Shown here piece by piece: positions 1 through 14,060 of a DNA stretch of 64,000 bases. Source of the stretch: Kudoa neothunni. Taxonomy: Eukaryota; Cnidaria. The position numbers were made by a program, and so were the translations under genes. Numbering within the stretch: position 1 is the stretch's first letter; every line of letters starts with the position of its first letter. The notes under the pieces are model-generated. The model was not told the DNA's origin. It did no database searches and saw only the letters and a program-made list of their open reading frames with translations. The DNA lies in the NCBI GenBank assembly GCA_964304625.1, contig OZ199839.1, positions 2,046,001 to 2,110,000 on the forward strand, read 5' to 3'.

Positions 1-3000
1 CCCTAGCAATGCCGTCTCAATGTTTAGCGGTTTCACAAGCGCTAATGCTAATCAGTGTGCCTTAATGCTTGGGTTAAACTCTAACCGTTGCATCTGTTCA
101 TTGAAATTAATACATGATTTTCTAGCATACAAATTAATAATAAAAAGCATTAAAATATATATTTATATATAGTTAACTGAAACTTGCTGGAATTAATCTC
201 ATGATCCATTATACAGTAATGGACCGGTCGTAAGTAGCACTACTCGTACGTACATTAGTTATTTTACATATTAAAAGGTTCTCTTATATTTAAATGATTT
301 AATTTTATTATTACTCACTTTAAATAATTTATAAGCATAAATAGTACGGAAAAAACAAAAAATAAAAAGTTACGCGAGGATTGGTTGTACGTACCTTTTT
401 GCTTTGACCACATGATTAATTTAAGTGTTTTCTTCTTTTTTGACACGATTAAACAATTAATAAGTTTTTATAGTTACGTCAATATGGTAGCTAGTTGATA
501 AATGAAGGATAAACATAGACACATGTTGTAGATGCATAGTAGTGTGGTTTATAATGATATCCTCTCTAATTCATAGAAATAATAATGGCGCAATGACAGT
601 CCTTTCCCAATAATTCAGAAACGGATGATGATTTTATTGATCAAAAATTGAGCCTTTCAGGGATGTCCTTATTTTATTTAGAAGGGCTTGGCAACTATTT
701 TAAACATCATGGCTCAAAAAGTTGGAACTAATGTCTGATTCCAATCCAGATATTTATTCATTTTTAAATCGTAATTCTAAACAAAAAAAATAATTGTCTT
801 TTCATTAATATTTATATTTTAGCTAGTTTTGTGTTTTAATATTTTTTGCGCGGTTGCGAAAAAAATATGTACTATCCGGCCGGGACCGGTAATACGTACA
901 ATTTCCTCATCCCCAAGGGAATTACGTTCGACCGATTCATTACCGTAGTTCTCATTTGTTTGTAAATAACAAAGCAGTATAGGCCATCGCGTTTAATCTA
1001 CACATTTGTTTCTAAGGGATAAATGGTTACATTTTAAATATAAATCAAAAAACTTACTGCAATTATCTGTTAATAAAAGACACTTTTGGGTGTCATTAGG
1101 GCATTATACTGTTGAGCAATGATCATGCAGTGAATATTTTTTTCATAGATTGTAGTATATGCGGTGCTGAAATTAATCAAAAATTTGTTTCTAAGATAAT
1201 TTAGATTTATGAAATTTTATATGATTATATAGATCGAAAAATGTTTAAAATCAAATAATTGATTTCAAAACAAAATTTTATTTAACCCGACCAAATTTTA
1301 CCATATCAATTTTTTTGAAAAATAGGATCTTATACGTCTTAATATCGATATAGAAATTTTGTTTTGATAACCGATTCACAAGTTCATTTATGTTCCAAAC
1401 TAGATCAAGCTCTCAGTCGGTGATTTATAATACATGGCCAAATAAGAATATTTAGGGATAATTAAGAGATTCTCAACATGGTTAATCTTACTATTGAACG
1501 CAAAAAGACATTATATCTCCTGAATTAGTTAAAAGGCGGAGCATACATCAATAATGTGAAGAGTATCATTCTAACTTGTTGTTTGTGCAGTCATAGTCGT
1601 TGGTTTGAAATCGAACTTATCACGTTTTCAATTAAACTCAGGAACTTAACATTTAAGAGAATAATATAATTAAGATGTGACTTATTTTTTAAAAAACGAA
1701 AGATTTTTTGTTATACAAATATTACTTTATCGAAGTAATATTATTGAGGGTATGAAGTATTTTTTCCGCAGAAACCATAACAATGTGGATAGATAATTCC
1801 AAAAATTAAAAAGTAACCAAATTTTCTTCATATTCATTCTGGATGAATCAACAAATTAAAAAAAATTTTCCATGTATTAAACATAATGTCTGTGATGAAT
1901 ATAAAATATGAATACGTTATTAAGTGTTCAATAGTTAAATTTTCCCCCAATATCACGGATTGAGGGCCACTTTAATATAGGAACTTTGAGTTTCTCATTG
2001 TAGACATAAACTCTTATATTAATTTTTTATTATAGCCGTTATTAATTCTTTCAAATAATTTAAAGACATTGATAATCAGTTGGTTACAATTTTTTCTATA
2101 ATTGACGCCTTTTTTTATTGAAAGCAACTAAAACAGATATATTTGCCTTTCTTGTTTTGCAATAAATGCTAATTATTGTAAACATAAAAAACAGTTCTTT
2201 TTACTAAATGTTTTACCTTATTTTGAAGTTGATTATATTAATTAAAGTGTTTAAATAATCGTTATGAAGTGTTAAATACATAACAAAAGCCTGCAATTAA
2301 GAAATATTTTGACGTTTAGTAAAATAATGGGAATTTTAATAGAAAAGTTGCAAATTAAATTGGAGGGCTCCATAAAAATCCTGAAACGATAATATAAGTA
2401 ATTACGTGAGTTTTGTTGTTTTCACACACCCGTTTACACTTTCCCATTTTCCTTTTTTTATAATTATTTCAAAGAAAATTTATTCAACCTTTCCATCTTA
2501 GTAATTCTTTTGTGATAGTTTATTTTTAATTATAATATAAAACATTAAAATTTTTAATCGTTAAATTCATGATTAATTCTAGATGTAAGTTGGGGGAAGT
2601 TTTTTAAATAATCCAAGGTATAATTTAATTGTTTCACTTACAATCCATCTTGAGCTATTGCGGACAATCTTACACATTTTTGTAAGGAAGTTCACTTTGC
2701 TTAGTTCCGAAGGGATTGCCCATGTTAGGAATCAGCAACATGCGGCTCCTGAGCTACAGGTTACTCTTTGTTGCTTATGTCACGGTTTTCGTTGCTTCAA
2801 ACTAAAGAATTAAACATTATAAAAAAAGATAGGCATTTTAATAAAAAATTGAGATTTATTTTGTATCATTTCCAATATTATTCAGATTATCAGTAGACAA
2901 TAATTATCATTATTTTTAGAAGATTATGGCCATTTAAAAAAATTAAATTCAAAGTTTATTTCTATTAACGCTTGCTCGATTTCCATTCTTAATCTTCGTA

Positions 3001-3049
3001 TTTTTTTTCTTTTTTGCAGTTAAGTATACGGTTTATCTTTTAAATATGT

Positions 3050-3115
3050 CATAAATAATTATTTCTTGCCCATCACTCCATTCCTAGGAGCCAGAAATAA
3101 TGACTTCTGGTCATA
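3050..3115. repeat. Short hairpin repeat, diverged copy
   Basis: An AT-rich left arm ending in TTGCCC is followed by a loop containing ATTCCTAGG and a right arm beginning GAGCCAGAAATAAT. Arms and loop match the better preserved copy at 23441-23503, so this is a diverged member of the same dispersed hairpin family. Confidence 0.45.
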
Positions 3116-3533
3116 ATTACACGCAGGGGATTAAATTTTTATTTACCAGTAGAAATTTAGTTTTATTTGAGATTAACTTTCAGCTCTTCCGCAATGAAAT
3201 ATCTTTTGGGTACTGAAAAATAGTTTCTCTTGCTGATGTGCCTGCCAACCCATAGTCTATGATAATGGGGATCGGAGTTTTAGCATTTATATTTTGTTAA
3301 TAACAGCGTAAAAACCTTCTAAATTAACCTTTTTAAACAAGCCTGATCCATTTAGAACCTTGATATTTCTTCAATATTTGAGAAAATTTTAATACGTGTA
3401 CTTCATTTTTCGTAATTAAAATAAATTTAGATAGGTATAAAATGACCAAATTTAACAAGCTTATCTCACCTACACTTGTACATATATAAAAATCTTCATG
3501 ATCCTAGTAGGTATGGCTTCTTTTGGATATTAA

Positions 3534-3551
3534 TAATGATGATGATGATGT
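3534..3551. repeat. (ATG)n microsatellite
   Basis: About six tandem ATG/GAT units in otherwise non-repetitive DNA. Confidence 0.7.
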
Positions 3552-5405
3552 ACCAGATCAAAAATATACATCAAGGAATCTATCGATTTTGCTTATAAAG
3601 ATAACACAGCGTTAATTGTTTTTGATGGTTCTCTAATTGATGAAAAATTCTTTTGAGTTAATGAGACTAAAGATAACCGAGACACCGACGGAAAATATAA
3701 TGAATTTTCTCAAGGGCGTGACTGTTTATGAGAATCATAGAATTAACAATATAAAATATTGATGTAATTTTTTAGCGGTTTTTAGTTCGCGCCTAAATGA
3801 ATTGTTTAAACATTATTATATTATATTTTTCAATAATTTTAAAGTAACACTTCAAAGCATAATGTTAAACATTATCAGACAAAATTTTTGTGCATATGTA
3901 ATCTCTATCCTAATATATAAAGTTCTTATGTCTGTTAGTGTGTGTCTACAGCAGGACGCATGTGCCATGAAAAAACTTTTTTTAAATCCAGCGTTTGGTA
4001 TACATTTGGAAGGATGATACCATTACGAAAAATCGTTAATTCATTTATAATTGCTTGCATAATCAATATCGGTATCAGAAATAAGGAATTTTCTGGTTGT
4101 CCGCATCAATTAACAGATTAAAAAGTACCTGAATAATATTGATGTTGGTTTACATCGGAGTGATAATCATTTACAATGAACTTTTACTCGCTATACACAA
4201 ATAGAATCTGTTAATTATGATATAGAATGTTATAAAAATGTGATGTATGTCGTTTGGAATAATTTTAACACAAATAAAACTATTAGCACCACATTTACAA
4301 GAGTTGTTGCATTTCCCTTAAAATTTGAACCATAACCCAATTATTTAGAATGTATTTTCAATTTTCAAACATTATAGATACATTTTAAGCAAAATAACTT
4401 ATGATCATTTTAAATAAAACACATAATTTGAGATTACAAGTTGTTTCCATGTTTGAATAATTTTGATCTCTATACGCACTCTAAAAACGATGTACGATGT
4501 GTGTAGAGTTTTCGAAGAATTAAATTTTTGTGATAACTTATCAAATGAAAATTAGGCTCCATTGGAATTCCTGAGATGTGAAGATTTCTTTTTATCAAAC
4601 ATATCGATTGAGATTGAAACTATACTTGTCTTTTCGATAAGTTTTTACTCCTTTTTTTATTTTCCTAAACTTTCTTGAAAAACAACTGACATCCCTAATT
4701 CGATAAGTTTCTATATTTTTTAAAATAATGTTTAAGTTCTTAGTAACCCAATTATTCCTTGTCCCCAGACCTTAAGGTTAATATTCGAATCGATATACAG
4801 TTTTCTGTAGGCTCACATTAATTCATTATGATATAAAAGCTGAATGAAAATATGCAACACCGCGTTCTATACGTAATTTAAGAAATTATATTCACGATTA
4901 CTTTTGCACAAAATACAGTCCCCTCTCAATGTGTGCCTGTAAGTTAACAAGAAATCATTGGTCTATTAGATCTAACCGATTTTTTCACTAAATTTTCGTT
5001 AATCTCAGAATAGTTCAATACAAAGAAAATTTTTTAGGGCATTCAAACAGTACGTTTATTTTTAAAAGGGTGCACTCCTTCGAGAAAACCAGTTGATATT
5101 TAGGCATTGCTGTAATGTTTTAAACCAAAAACACCTTTACACTTTAGATTTAATCGTATTTAACAATTAAGTTTATATATTTTAGAACTAGCAAGTATTA
5201 TTTTTAAAAAACAAAGGTACATTTATTACAACCTCGTTAACATCCTTTATAAATTCGCAAAAAGGATTAACAGTTAATATTTTTATTTATGACTCACCTT
5301 CGGTTGTTTTTATTTTCTTTCTTGTCGTTTGTAGACTAATAATATATTTTATAACCAGAAGAATTAATTTTTATCGTAAGATGTTGATAAGAACTGAAAG
5401 TCCTA

Positions 5406-7005
5406 TTAACCCATAACGGGTCCATTGTTTAGATTTTATTTATAATTTATATATATGTATTAAATTATTAATAATTAACAATTAACACTGGTGTAATAGA
5501 TTTTTGAAATATTAAGTATTTAATGAATTACAATTGAATTAGTAATTGGCCAAAAAAGCAACGAAAAACCACCGACGTGCGATTTTCCAATAGCAGGTTT
5601 GTGTTTGCGGTATACAAAAAACAGCTGGTTTAAGGTGAAATAATTGCAAATAATTATGCCTTATGAAATTTTATTGAACGTTTTATATGCATATAACATT
5701 GGAAATTCGTACATAAATGTATTGTAGTTTTTTTACAAACTATACATCTACGTTTCTTTTTTGCAGGATGGGTATTAAGCAAGGGTTTTTTGCACAATGA
5801 TGACGCTTGGAGTTTGGATAGGGGCGATGTTCTGGTAAGTTTTTCATGGTCACTAATGCTAATTAAACATGTTACGATATTTCGAATATGGTTTAACAAT
5901 TTTATTTTTCCATCACTTTATTTGTTGTAAGCGGGCATTTGGAGGTACGATTGGTTCTCACGGTGCCGGTTGCTTTGAGGGATCTTTTCTTCAGTTCAAC
6001 GAACAATCTATAGGATGTGAAAAAATTGTCCATATAAATATGAGCGTTTGGTTTATCCTTAAGATCGTCCTCAAAATTCAGCACAACACTACCACCGAGG
6101 CCAAAATATTTATCATATTTTGCCGACTTACCTGTATAAACGTCAAAGCTATACACAAAACCATCCGCACAGGTCAACATCCACTGCTTAAAACCAAGCC
6201 GAATTGGTTTTCCCCTCATAAACATTTTTCATGAGTGGTGACCGGTATACGGAACCATCTGTTCATCAACACAAACGTTATTATGGAAAATACCAAATTT
6301 CTTAAAATTTGCATTCAGCTTCTTCATTTTTGGTGTAAGTTTGAAAAGCTTATCTTCAGGATCTAAACTGGCGTTATCATTTAAATGAATATATGATTTT
6401 ATAGTCGTGAAGCGTTTATTGGACATGCATTTTCTGACTATATCAACTCCAGAGTCAATTGCAGATTCCCAATACATATGTTGTTGGGATAATTTATTAT
6501 ATCCAGACAGTACAGTAGCAAAATACCAATGAATGATTTTAGTTCCTTTAACGATAAATGGAAAGAATGGTCATTCTTCTGGCGAACGTACGGATTATTT
6601 TGTTTAACGATGTGCATCAATAAATTTTCATCGAAAAATTCATAAAATGCTTCAAGTGAATCGTATTTTTCGAGCGAAACGTTTGTTGGCAATTCATTTT
6701 TGTTTTGTGAAAAAACATTAATTTCCACATCGGTTGATAAATTTGATGAATGAAGAATTTTTTCCCGCTTAGCCATGGAGTTCTCAACAGTCTGACCATC
6801 ATCTAATGTTAAAAATATCTCAACTTCCCCGCAAACTTCGGGGACATTCCTGATGTCAACATTGTCTGAATCTAGGCTGACAAAACTTTCTTCTTCGTCC
6901 GTTAAAATATTGACCGTTTCAGGAGGTAATGTTATAATATCGATGCAACTAATTTCATCATAATTTTTTTTGTTTACAAGGTCAAATCCCAGGTTTAACT
7001 TGTTA
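5406..7005 (-). mobile_element. Decayed piggyBac-like DNA transposon
   Basis: The low-coordinate end starts TTAACCCATAACGGGTCC, the TTAA-plus-CCC form typical of piggyBac termini. The minus strand then carries piggyBac transposase pieces in the right order (next entry). The high-coordinate end is not seen: no CCC-TTAA inverted match is present, and a tRNA-derived SINE starts at about 7010, so the 5' end is probably truncated or replaced. The element is dead. The right boundary is approximate. Confidence 0.75.
5654..6997 (-). pseudogene. piggyBac transposase remnant
   Basis: Read on the minus strand from 6997 downwards. There is first an acidic N-terminal region containing LPPETVNILTDEEES, then a segment (6776-6438) of the DDE_Tnp_1_7 type with the FIGILLL motif. 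Next comes the first catalytic aspartate in VDEQMVPY (about 6280), then RGKPIRLGFK and the second catalytic aspartate in YMDNFFTSY (about 6030). The C-terminal cysteine-rich zinc finger (CIVC...C...C..H...H) lies at 5654-5760. The segment that should hold the third catalytic aspartate (the KGGVD motif) is absent between 5900 and 5850, which indicates an internal deletion. At least three frame changes separate the pieces, so no active enzyme can be made. Confidence 0.8.
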
Positions 7006-7009
7006 GGTT

Positions 7010-7462
7010 GTGTAGTTCGGGTTGTTTAGGCCTTCTCCATTTACGGCTTTTGGCACCGCAGCGTCATATTAAGACAACTCACGTTTATGAGGTAATGTAG
7101 GATTTTATCCCACTAAAAATCTTCGTTTCGGAGCAACCACCACCCCAATCATACCTTGGACTAACCCGAAATTAGTCTTGGAAAGTCGTCTGAATGCGAA
7201 CGTCGGCTCTACGGAAACCACCCCCTACTAAGTTTAATGTCGCACCTGTATTCCGGCGTTTATGAGCGCTCTAGTTCTACCCTTCCGTCAGACTCCCCTT
7301 CCAGCTGCAAACGAGACCACGATAAACCGTAAATCCTTGGGATTACTACAGCCTTCCTACTTGATTTAGGATTAGGAGTAGAGGAAAACCCCGATTAGGA
7401 TCGAACTCGCAACCTCATGATATGCAAGCTCGACCGAACACCACTATGCCATATTGTCGAGG
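7010..7462 (-). repeat. tRNA-derived SINE
   Basis: On the minus strand the element begins near 7460 with a tRNA-like head: an A box TGGCATAGTGG, and about 40 nt later a B box GAGTTCGATCC, at the normal spacing for an RNA polymerase III internal promoter. The following ~370 bases have no tRNA or coding character and form the SINE body. This body is noticeably more GC-rich than its surroundings. It abuts the broken 5' side of the piggyBac remnant. A functional tRNA is ruled out by the missing anticodon and acceptor stems. The 3' limit is approximate. Confidence 0.65.
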
Positions 7463-9571
7463 CTTTGATTTTCAGCAGAATTTGAATTGATTGGAATATC
7501 TTTCATGGCTATATAATGAGAATCCCGAGCTATTCTTCGATATTCAGTTCCTTCTAGGTAGTTCTTTCAAAATATTTAAAAATGAAGATAAATTAATATC
7601 CTTTAACCCATTTGCCTTTTTCAGAAGTTTTTTATGCTCGACTTTGACGAATTTGGTTGATAAAAAAGTTAATGTGATTAGTGACTTGATAACAAATTTA
7701 GATTCGGCACTGCTTCTATGTTGATTATATAGTCCGAATTTTTGAAGTTTCATGAAGAATATTTGACCAAAATAGAAGAGGAAAAAATAAATGGTTAATT
7801 TTTTATCTTTTTAAAAGGCTACATAAACTGTCATCTTGAGTTCGATGTAGATATATTTTGTAAAAAGATGATCAAATTTTTCCGGAACAATATTTATTGC
7901 CTTAAAGTAATCTCAAATATTGGCAATTGTTCGCACAATGAAATCTTTTGTACATATAATCTTCACACAAAATCATGTTATAATTTCTTGGGGTTTTCAA
8001 AAGTTAACACAACAAATATTTTGTTGGTAAGTTTTCACCACGATGCGTACGCAGATTTTGGCGAAACATTGTCATGTCTGAAGTCGTTTAATTTTACCTC
8101 TAAAATTTTAATAACAAAAAGCATACGTTCTTATAAATAAATTTAAATAAATAAATAAAAATCAGGCCTACAAATAGAACAAATTTGACTCGGAAGATTA
8201 AGTAATTGCCGTTTCAACAATATTTTTTAAACAAAAGTGTTCACAATTAAACGGCTGAAAAGGCCAAACCAATTTTATCATTCTCACATAGAATGGATGC
8301 AGGCTATTCTTAAGACAAAATTTAACCTTAACACGAGTGTACGCGTGCGCTAAGTTTATCGTTAATCATAAAGCAATCCTATTTACAAGTTTTGCATGCA
8401 ATCAATTTTTTAAAATTGATTATATTTAATTATTCTTGTTCTATTATTAGTAAGTTATTTGGATATTTCTTTAATTAAATATAGCCAAAATGAATCCTAC
8501 CTGAATTTTATGGACCTTAGGGATATCCACCTCCTAACGTATGTTTAAATATAAGCAGGATTAACTAATATTTTTTCGTAAGCAGCCTAAAAATTAGATT
8601 ATGCTTATCGACCCGAAACCTAATTAATGTGCACATTTACAAATGTAGCTAGAGCCTAGTAAATTTCCTTTCACAAAAAAAACATTGTTTCGATATTCAT
8701 TACACATAAACATGAGTTGTTCATTTTCCAAATTTTCCCCCAACAAAATAAGAAGAACAAAAAATGAGAATTTTCGTGGGACAACGAAAATTAAATTTAA
8801 CCGTTAAGATGCTATTAATCACTGACTATGCAATATCTAATAGGGCGACTGCAGTTGGGCTGTTTTTATACCTTAGAACCAGTACACTAGAAAGTTGGGT
8901 TTGCATCTATTCTCCAATATTAACACGATTAGCCATCCTGATTAGGGCAATATATTACTTTGCAATATCAAGAATTTGAAAATCCGATCATTTTAACCTA
9001 ATAATTAAACAAATTACTACCCCGAGAAATTAAATGTATGCGGATCTGGAACAGTTTCTATCGGAAAGAAATCGGCGTTATCGCCTCAATTCGCAATGTA
9101 TTGGGACAAAAGGACTTAAGACGCATGAACTTAGTCGTCAAACTTTGATATGCGATGGCATACGAATTGCTAATGTCATTCCCACGAAAATCATGAACAT
9201 AATTTTTGTTCGTGTGTTTATCATAGATTATCTAACTCGAATTATTAAGGTATAACCTCAGCGGTCGCTTACCATCACGTTATCATATATTTTAAACCGC
9301 ATATAATAATTAAATTTTTTGTGCTAATCCTTATCATAAGATTAGTCAAACTAATATCTCACATAAACAGTGAATATATGATGGCGGTGGGCTGTTGAGG
9401 CCTAATTCATTGTAGTATTTATATTGTCACCTAAATTCACACTCAAACAAACGCATTACACCAATTACAATACAAAGAAATCATAGGAAAATGTGGACGA
9501 ATCTAAACGACATAGTTTATGCGCGAGTTTAAATTTGACCTCAATATTTGTAATATTATTGGTGGTTTGAT
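7463..9571. other. Intergenic region upstream of MED4
   Basis: No intact gene. On the minus strand, 8110-7544 keeps several adjacent open stretches (one of 69 codons at 7753-7544) interrupted by stops, which looks like an old coding remnant, but I could not assign a family. The remainder up to the MED4 start shows nothing definable; it presumably holds the MED4 promoter, but no TATA-type element stands out in such AT-rich DNA. Confidence 0.45.
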
Positions 9572-10632
9572 ATGACGCTTTTTAATCTGGAAGAGTATTT
9601 GAAATTGGAAAAAGAATATGGCAAAAAATTTAAAATCCTTTGTGATATCATGAAACATTTTGACGATAGCGAACTTCACGAGCCAATATATAATATTATT
9701 CGTTTGATGTACATTAAACTCATTGAGTTGGAACAACGGCTAGACGAAAACTGTAAATTTTATCTATCGAAAACATTAAAGAAACATAATGGAACAAAAA
9801 TTAAAAAACAACTCGAAGTCATCATGAGAAAAGCGTATCGTATGAGGTGTGCTGATGTGGTGGAGGCTCCGTTAGATTGGTCAGCAGCCACATCTGATCC
9901 ACGTCGACCATACCCTATTAGTAGTGAAATGAAAATGGGCAAGATCGGTTCTATGACGAACGATAAATATACTACCACTCAAACTCGCTATCAACTTGTT
10001 GTCCCCTGCAAATATTGCTACTATTTGAATAGTTCTTTATCGTTAACTCAATGCAATCCACGACAAGAACATCAGTTTATTGATGGCAAAGCAAAGTTGA
10101 TTCTATCTCAGGAAGAACCAACTGATGATTATCAAAAGAAATCTAACACAACCAATTTCATCTCTAATAATAATTCCACCGCAAAAAATAATAATACCAA
10201 CAATACCAACGCCACCAATTCCAGTGCAAACTCTAACAACAGCAATAGTCATAATCCATCCAGTACGTTAAATAATTTCACCTGCTCCAACTCGTCCAAC
10301 TCTTCCAATGATAACAACAATATAAACTCTATATCCAGTCGTAAAAGTAATTCAGACCATTTTCCACTATTGTGTCGATTATAGTGCCATTTAATCGAAT
10401 TGTTTTAGCTTTATCACCAAGCGATATCAATAAGCCTCAATATTCATTGGATGTTGATCTTCTTATTGAGAAATTCGAAGAAACCAAAATAAATCCCAAT
10501 GATTCGATCAATCCCAAAACAATCACTTCAAGTGTTATCGCCAAAGATATTGACCTTATTTCGGATGAAAATCTCCCCAACAACTATCTGCTGTCTGAGC
10601 AATCGTCCACCCTCGATTACAACCCTAACTAA
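9572..10632 (+). CDS. MED4: Mediator complex subunit 4
   Basis: MED4 is a middle-module subunit of Mediator, the nuclear coactivator that links transcription factors to RNA polymerase II. Two exons (9572-10340, 10385-10632) with a 44-nt GT-AG intron give 338 residues. The family signature is clear: an amphipathic helical N-terminal half, then APLDW (residues 99-103) and DPRRPYP (109-115) followed by SSEMKMGKIG. Human MED4 has APLTW, DPRRPYP and DLEMRSGLLG in the same order. The start is the first ATG after an in-frame stop at 9551. Residues about 190-258 are an Asn/Ser/Thr-rich low-complexity run, absent from the shorter vertebrate protein (270 residues). The downstream exon is acidic, like the normal MED4 tail. 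A polyadenylation signal AATAAA lies at 10776. The gene stands alone. Confidence 0.82.
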
Positions 10633-13600
10633 ATTAAGCGCTCATCTCTGTTCATTAATTTTATAGTGATCATCTGAATAGTTTTTATCCAGTGAATGTT
10701 TTTTTAAATTGGCTTCATTATTTGATCTAAAAATCCACCTTTGTTATTAAATTGATAACCATTATCCTTACTACAAATAAATCTTATATTTAGAGTTATA
10801 TCACTTTAAGATTACATTAATTTATTATAATTCATTATTTGTGTTAAAAATTGAAGAGTGAAATGTTTTATTATTCTTTTTGAGACTGTTGAGTGGTCAC
10901 AATTTATTTTTTAAAGTTGCCTATAAAATTATTAAAATTATAAATTTTAGTTAAAAAATATATAATTTTGACTAGACGATGGATGGTAGAGCAGAATGCA
11001 CTCCTAATTCCCCTATAATAATACTGAAAGGACCTGTCTTTTTGGTGAGAAATAAAAGTGTTCAACGTTAAATTTCTAAGTAATGATGACGCTAATGGTA
11101 GTAAAGTCGAAAATAAAAATGGAAAATATTTATCTATATTTTGATTCAGTTTATCCCCTAATTGTAGGAGCAAACTAAATATACTGAGATAAGAAATAAT
11201 GTGTTATTCTCATCTTTATTGTCTTCATTACTATAATCAACGTGAGAAATCATCTTATTTTGACTTTCAGATATAATTAAATTTTCTAAATCCTGGTTTC
11301 TTATCTTAAACAGTTTCCTTTTTAATTTTATCAATATGAGTTTTAAAAAAATTAATATTGTTTACGTGCGATCCAAATTTGATTAAAGTAATTAAGTGAC
11401 CATTTTTACTTTTTCCCTGCCTCCGAGAGGATTACGTAAAAGTGGTTACTAACTGTAGGAAACTAATTTGTCACTCACGTTACAAATTAACTTAATTTAT
11501 CAATATTTTTAGCAAAAAAAAGTTTAACCATTTTTAAATATCAAAAATTGATTTGCCTCATTAATTCGTTACGATAAAGTCCAAGGCGACAACAAATTCA
11601 CACGAATTCGAGCTATTTTTATACACGAAATGTGAGTCTTGGTGCAAATACGACACAGATTTGTCGATACATTTTTATTTAATTTCAGATATGATTTTAT
11701 AGCAATTTATTGTATTTAACGATGCAATAATAGCCTGGGGTTAATCTGATCCCCAAGTACCGTGTTCTGTCGATTTTGAGGCGCTCGGAATGTTGACATA
11801 TATAAACATTTATAGATTACACACCTCGTAAAATCTAAAATTATAATATAACAGTTACATTGAAAAATAGTATAAAATAACAAATGTAAAAATTTATGGA
11901 CCGTATGTATCTAAAAGCAAGGTACAATATTTAGCATCTATAGATCACATTTGAATAAAAATAAGACTTTCATTACAATTTTTATGTTGTAAAAAGGACT
12001 TTATTTTTGAAATAAATAACTAAGTATCTAATCACTGAATTTTAATTACAAAATTTCGATGATAAAACGTTCGTAACTTTTTTTATTATTCAATTATGTT
12101 TATACAAAAAATACACAAACTAAAAAATAATTTATTTAATTTAAATATCTCTTTATAAAATTTGGAGTCACTATAAGAAAAATGATAGAGCAGATAATTT
12201 ATAACATGACGTGTAAAACGTATTTAAATGGTTGTGTCATATAATTTTAGGAACGAAACATTATTAAAAATGTTTTTAACGGATATAGTTATTGTAGAAG
12301 TTAATTTACGGAAAATAAAATGTGTTTTCATTGGGTTTTGGAAAGTTTCCGAAGATTTCACGCGTGACAACGGTGTTGTATTCGGGACACGGTAATAAAA
12401 TTATAAATTATTATAATTAGCTGAATTATTTCCTTTGTTTTATTATTAACGATTCTGAAAGCATTAGCGAAAATGAGTGCACAAAGTGGCGTTTTTTAGA
12501 TACCGAATCCTAATCTATTATCTGATTTAGAAACTCATTATGATCAATCTTAATAAACTCTGGCGCGAAACCCTGGCGTTACTCGGTTATACAAATATTT
12601 TGAGTTGAAGAATCCCTTTAAAATCATTTAAAAAATACGCTTATACTCTTAGTTAACATATAAAAAGTACGAAACTAAAATATTTTTATAGTATTATACT
12701 TCAACAATTGTGATATATGAAAAAAATTAAGGTAATTTTATGGGAATCATAAAATAGAGAAAATTATGTAGCTAGAAGATACTTTTGATTACAACATAGT
12801 TACGCGCCACAAAATATCAACTTAAATTATTAAATAGTTGCGTAAAGTAAAACTAAAACGTTTTTATTGAATTTAATTGCCGAAAATTTCATTTAACATG
12901 TGGCTTCAATTAAATCTAAGGTCCTAGACCTAAAATTAGAAAGTTTTAATCTACCTAATTATGATATGCATTACCTATCTATCATTAAATAAACAGATTT
13001 AAACCATTAATAAAAATTCTCAAAGTGTGCTTGTCAAGTAAAGTATATTTATGAGTCACATATACATATATATAAGGAATATAATTGCGTGCATGTTGTA
13101 AAATGCAAACTAATTTCAGTATACAGATAGATGTCAATATTAAATTAAAGTTTGATTATAACATGTAAGAAGAACGTTAATTTCAATTATCACCTTCAAA
13201 TAAACGATTTTAATTCTATTGAATTGAGGATAATCCAATAATCGAACTTTTTTAATCCACCTAACGAATTTAAAACCGGCGAAATAAGTATTTCCTTTTT
13301 ACTTTTAGAGCTTTTCATGATTCCACGGCAATTAAAATAATTTTTCAAATATCTTTAATGATTAGACGTTTCATAAACATTTGTCTATAAAAGAAAAATT
13401 CCGACGCGTGCGTACTTGTGGACACACACGGGCAGACAAAGGATTTTATATATACTAGCGAGAACTGCCCAGCGTTGGTTGAGGAAGATTTCGCATGGAA
13501 ATGTTCCTGGATAAAATTGAAAAAAAATATATTAAAATTTAGATTATGAGATTTAAATTATGATCAATTCTTTGAAGAAGTGTACCAATCCCGGCGTACA

Positions 13601-14060
13601 TTCAAAAATTTCGTGACCACTTACCAACGCTAAATTATTTAAGGTTCGCGTCATTTTTTTCTACATTCCCGAATTATTTAAATTACCTTAAAGTGTCATC
13701 TAAAACGTTTTTTTGGCCCAACTCATAAAGTTTATGCACCACTGTTTAAAGGAAACAAAAAAATTAGAAAAAGACCTAGAGATAGAGGAAACATTCAAAA
13801 ATAAATTTTTATTTCTAAAATTATTATCCCAATGCCCAACAAGAACTTTAATGCACTTTTCCCCATAAACAGCTACATATCGCGTCAACTTCAACATCAA
13901 TAATTTAAATAATTAGATGTAGTAAAAGTACAACCATCTGAATTGAATTTAATCACAGAAAGTTAAACTTAGTGGGTGACTTCAACAACATTTACAGACA
14001 TGATGTTTGTATTATAAAGCTCCAATCTATCTGATTATAGAATTCCTTGCCAAATCGCTA
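10633..14060. other. Intergenic, no gene seen
   Basis: AT-rich DNA with only short unsupported open frames. It holds the MED4 3' flank and a fragment of a piggyBac-type terminus at 11735-11796 (listed separately). Nothing else can be supported. Confidence 0.6.
11735..11796. mobile_element. Solo piggyBac-type terminus fragment
   Basis: The block CTGTCGATTTTGAGGCGCTC followed by GGAATGTTGA closely matches the right end of the element at 26153-27507 (CTGTCGATTTTAGGGCGCTC, GGAAGGTTAA), including an upstream GATCCCC/GACCCC motif at the same distance. No convincing partner end was found upstream, so this is a fragment or a very diverged MITE. Confidence 0.55.

Larger units (their letters stand above)
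1..5405. other. Gene-poor AT-rich stretch
   Basis: No gene can be supported on either strand. Open frames are short and have no recognisable residue pattern. A stretch of about 40 codons on the + strand near 608-733 is acidic at its start and ends in a stop; it could be a transposase scrap but is too short to name. One hairpin repeat (3050-3115) and a short trinucleotide run (3534-3551) are listed separately. Confidence 0.6.

Noticed and set aside
11415-11440. GCCTCCGAG as a possible left partner for the piggyBac-type terminus at 11735
   Set aside because: No TTAA adjoins it and only nine bases match; probably chance.
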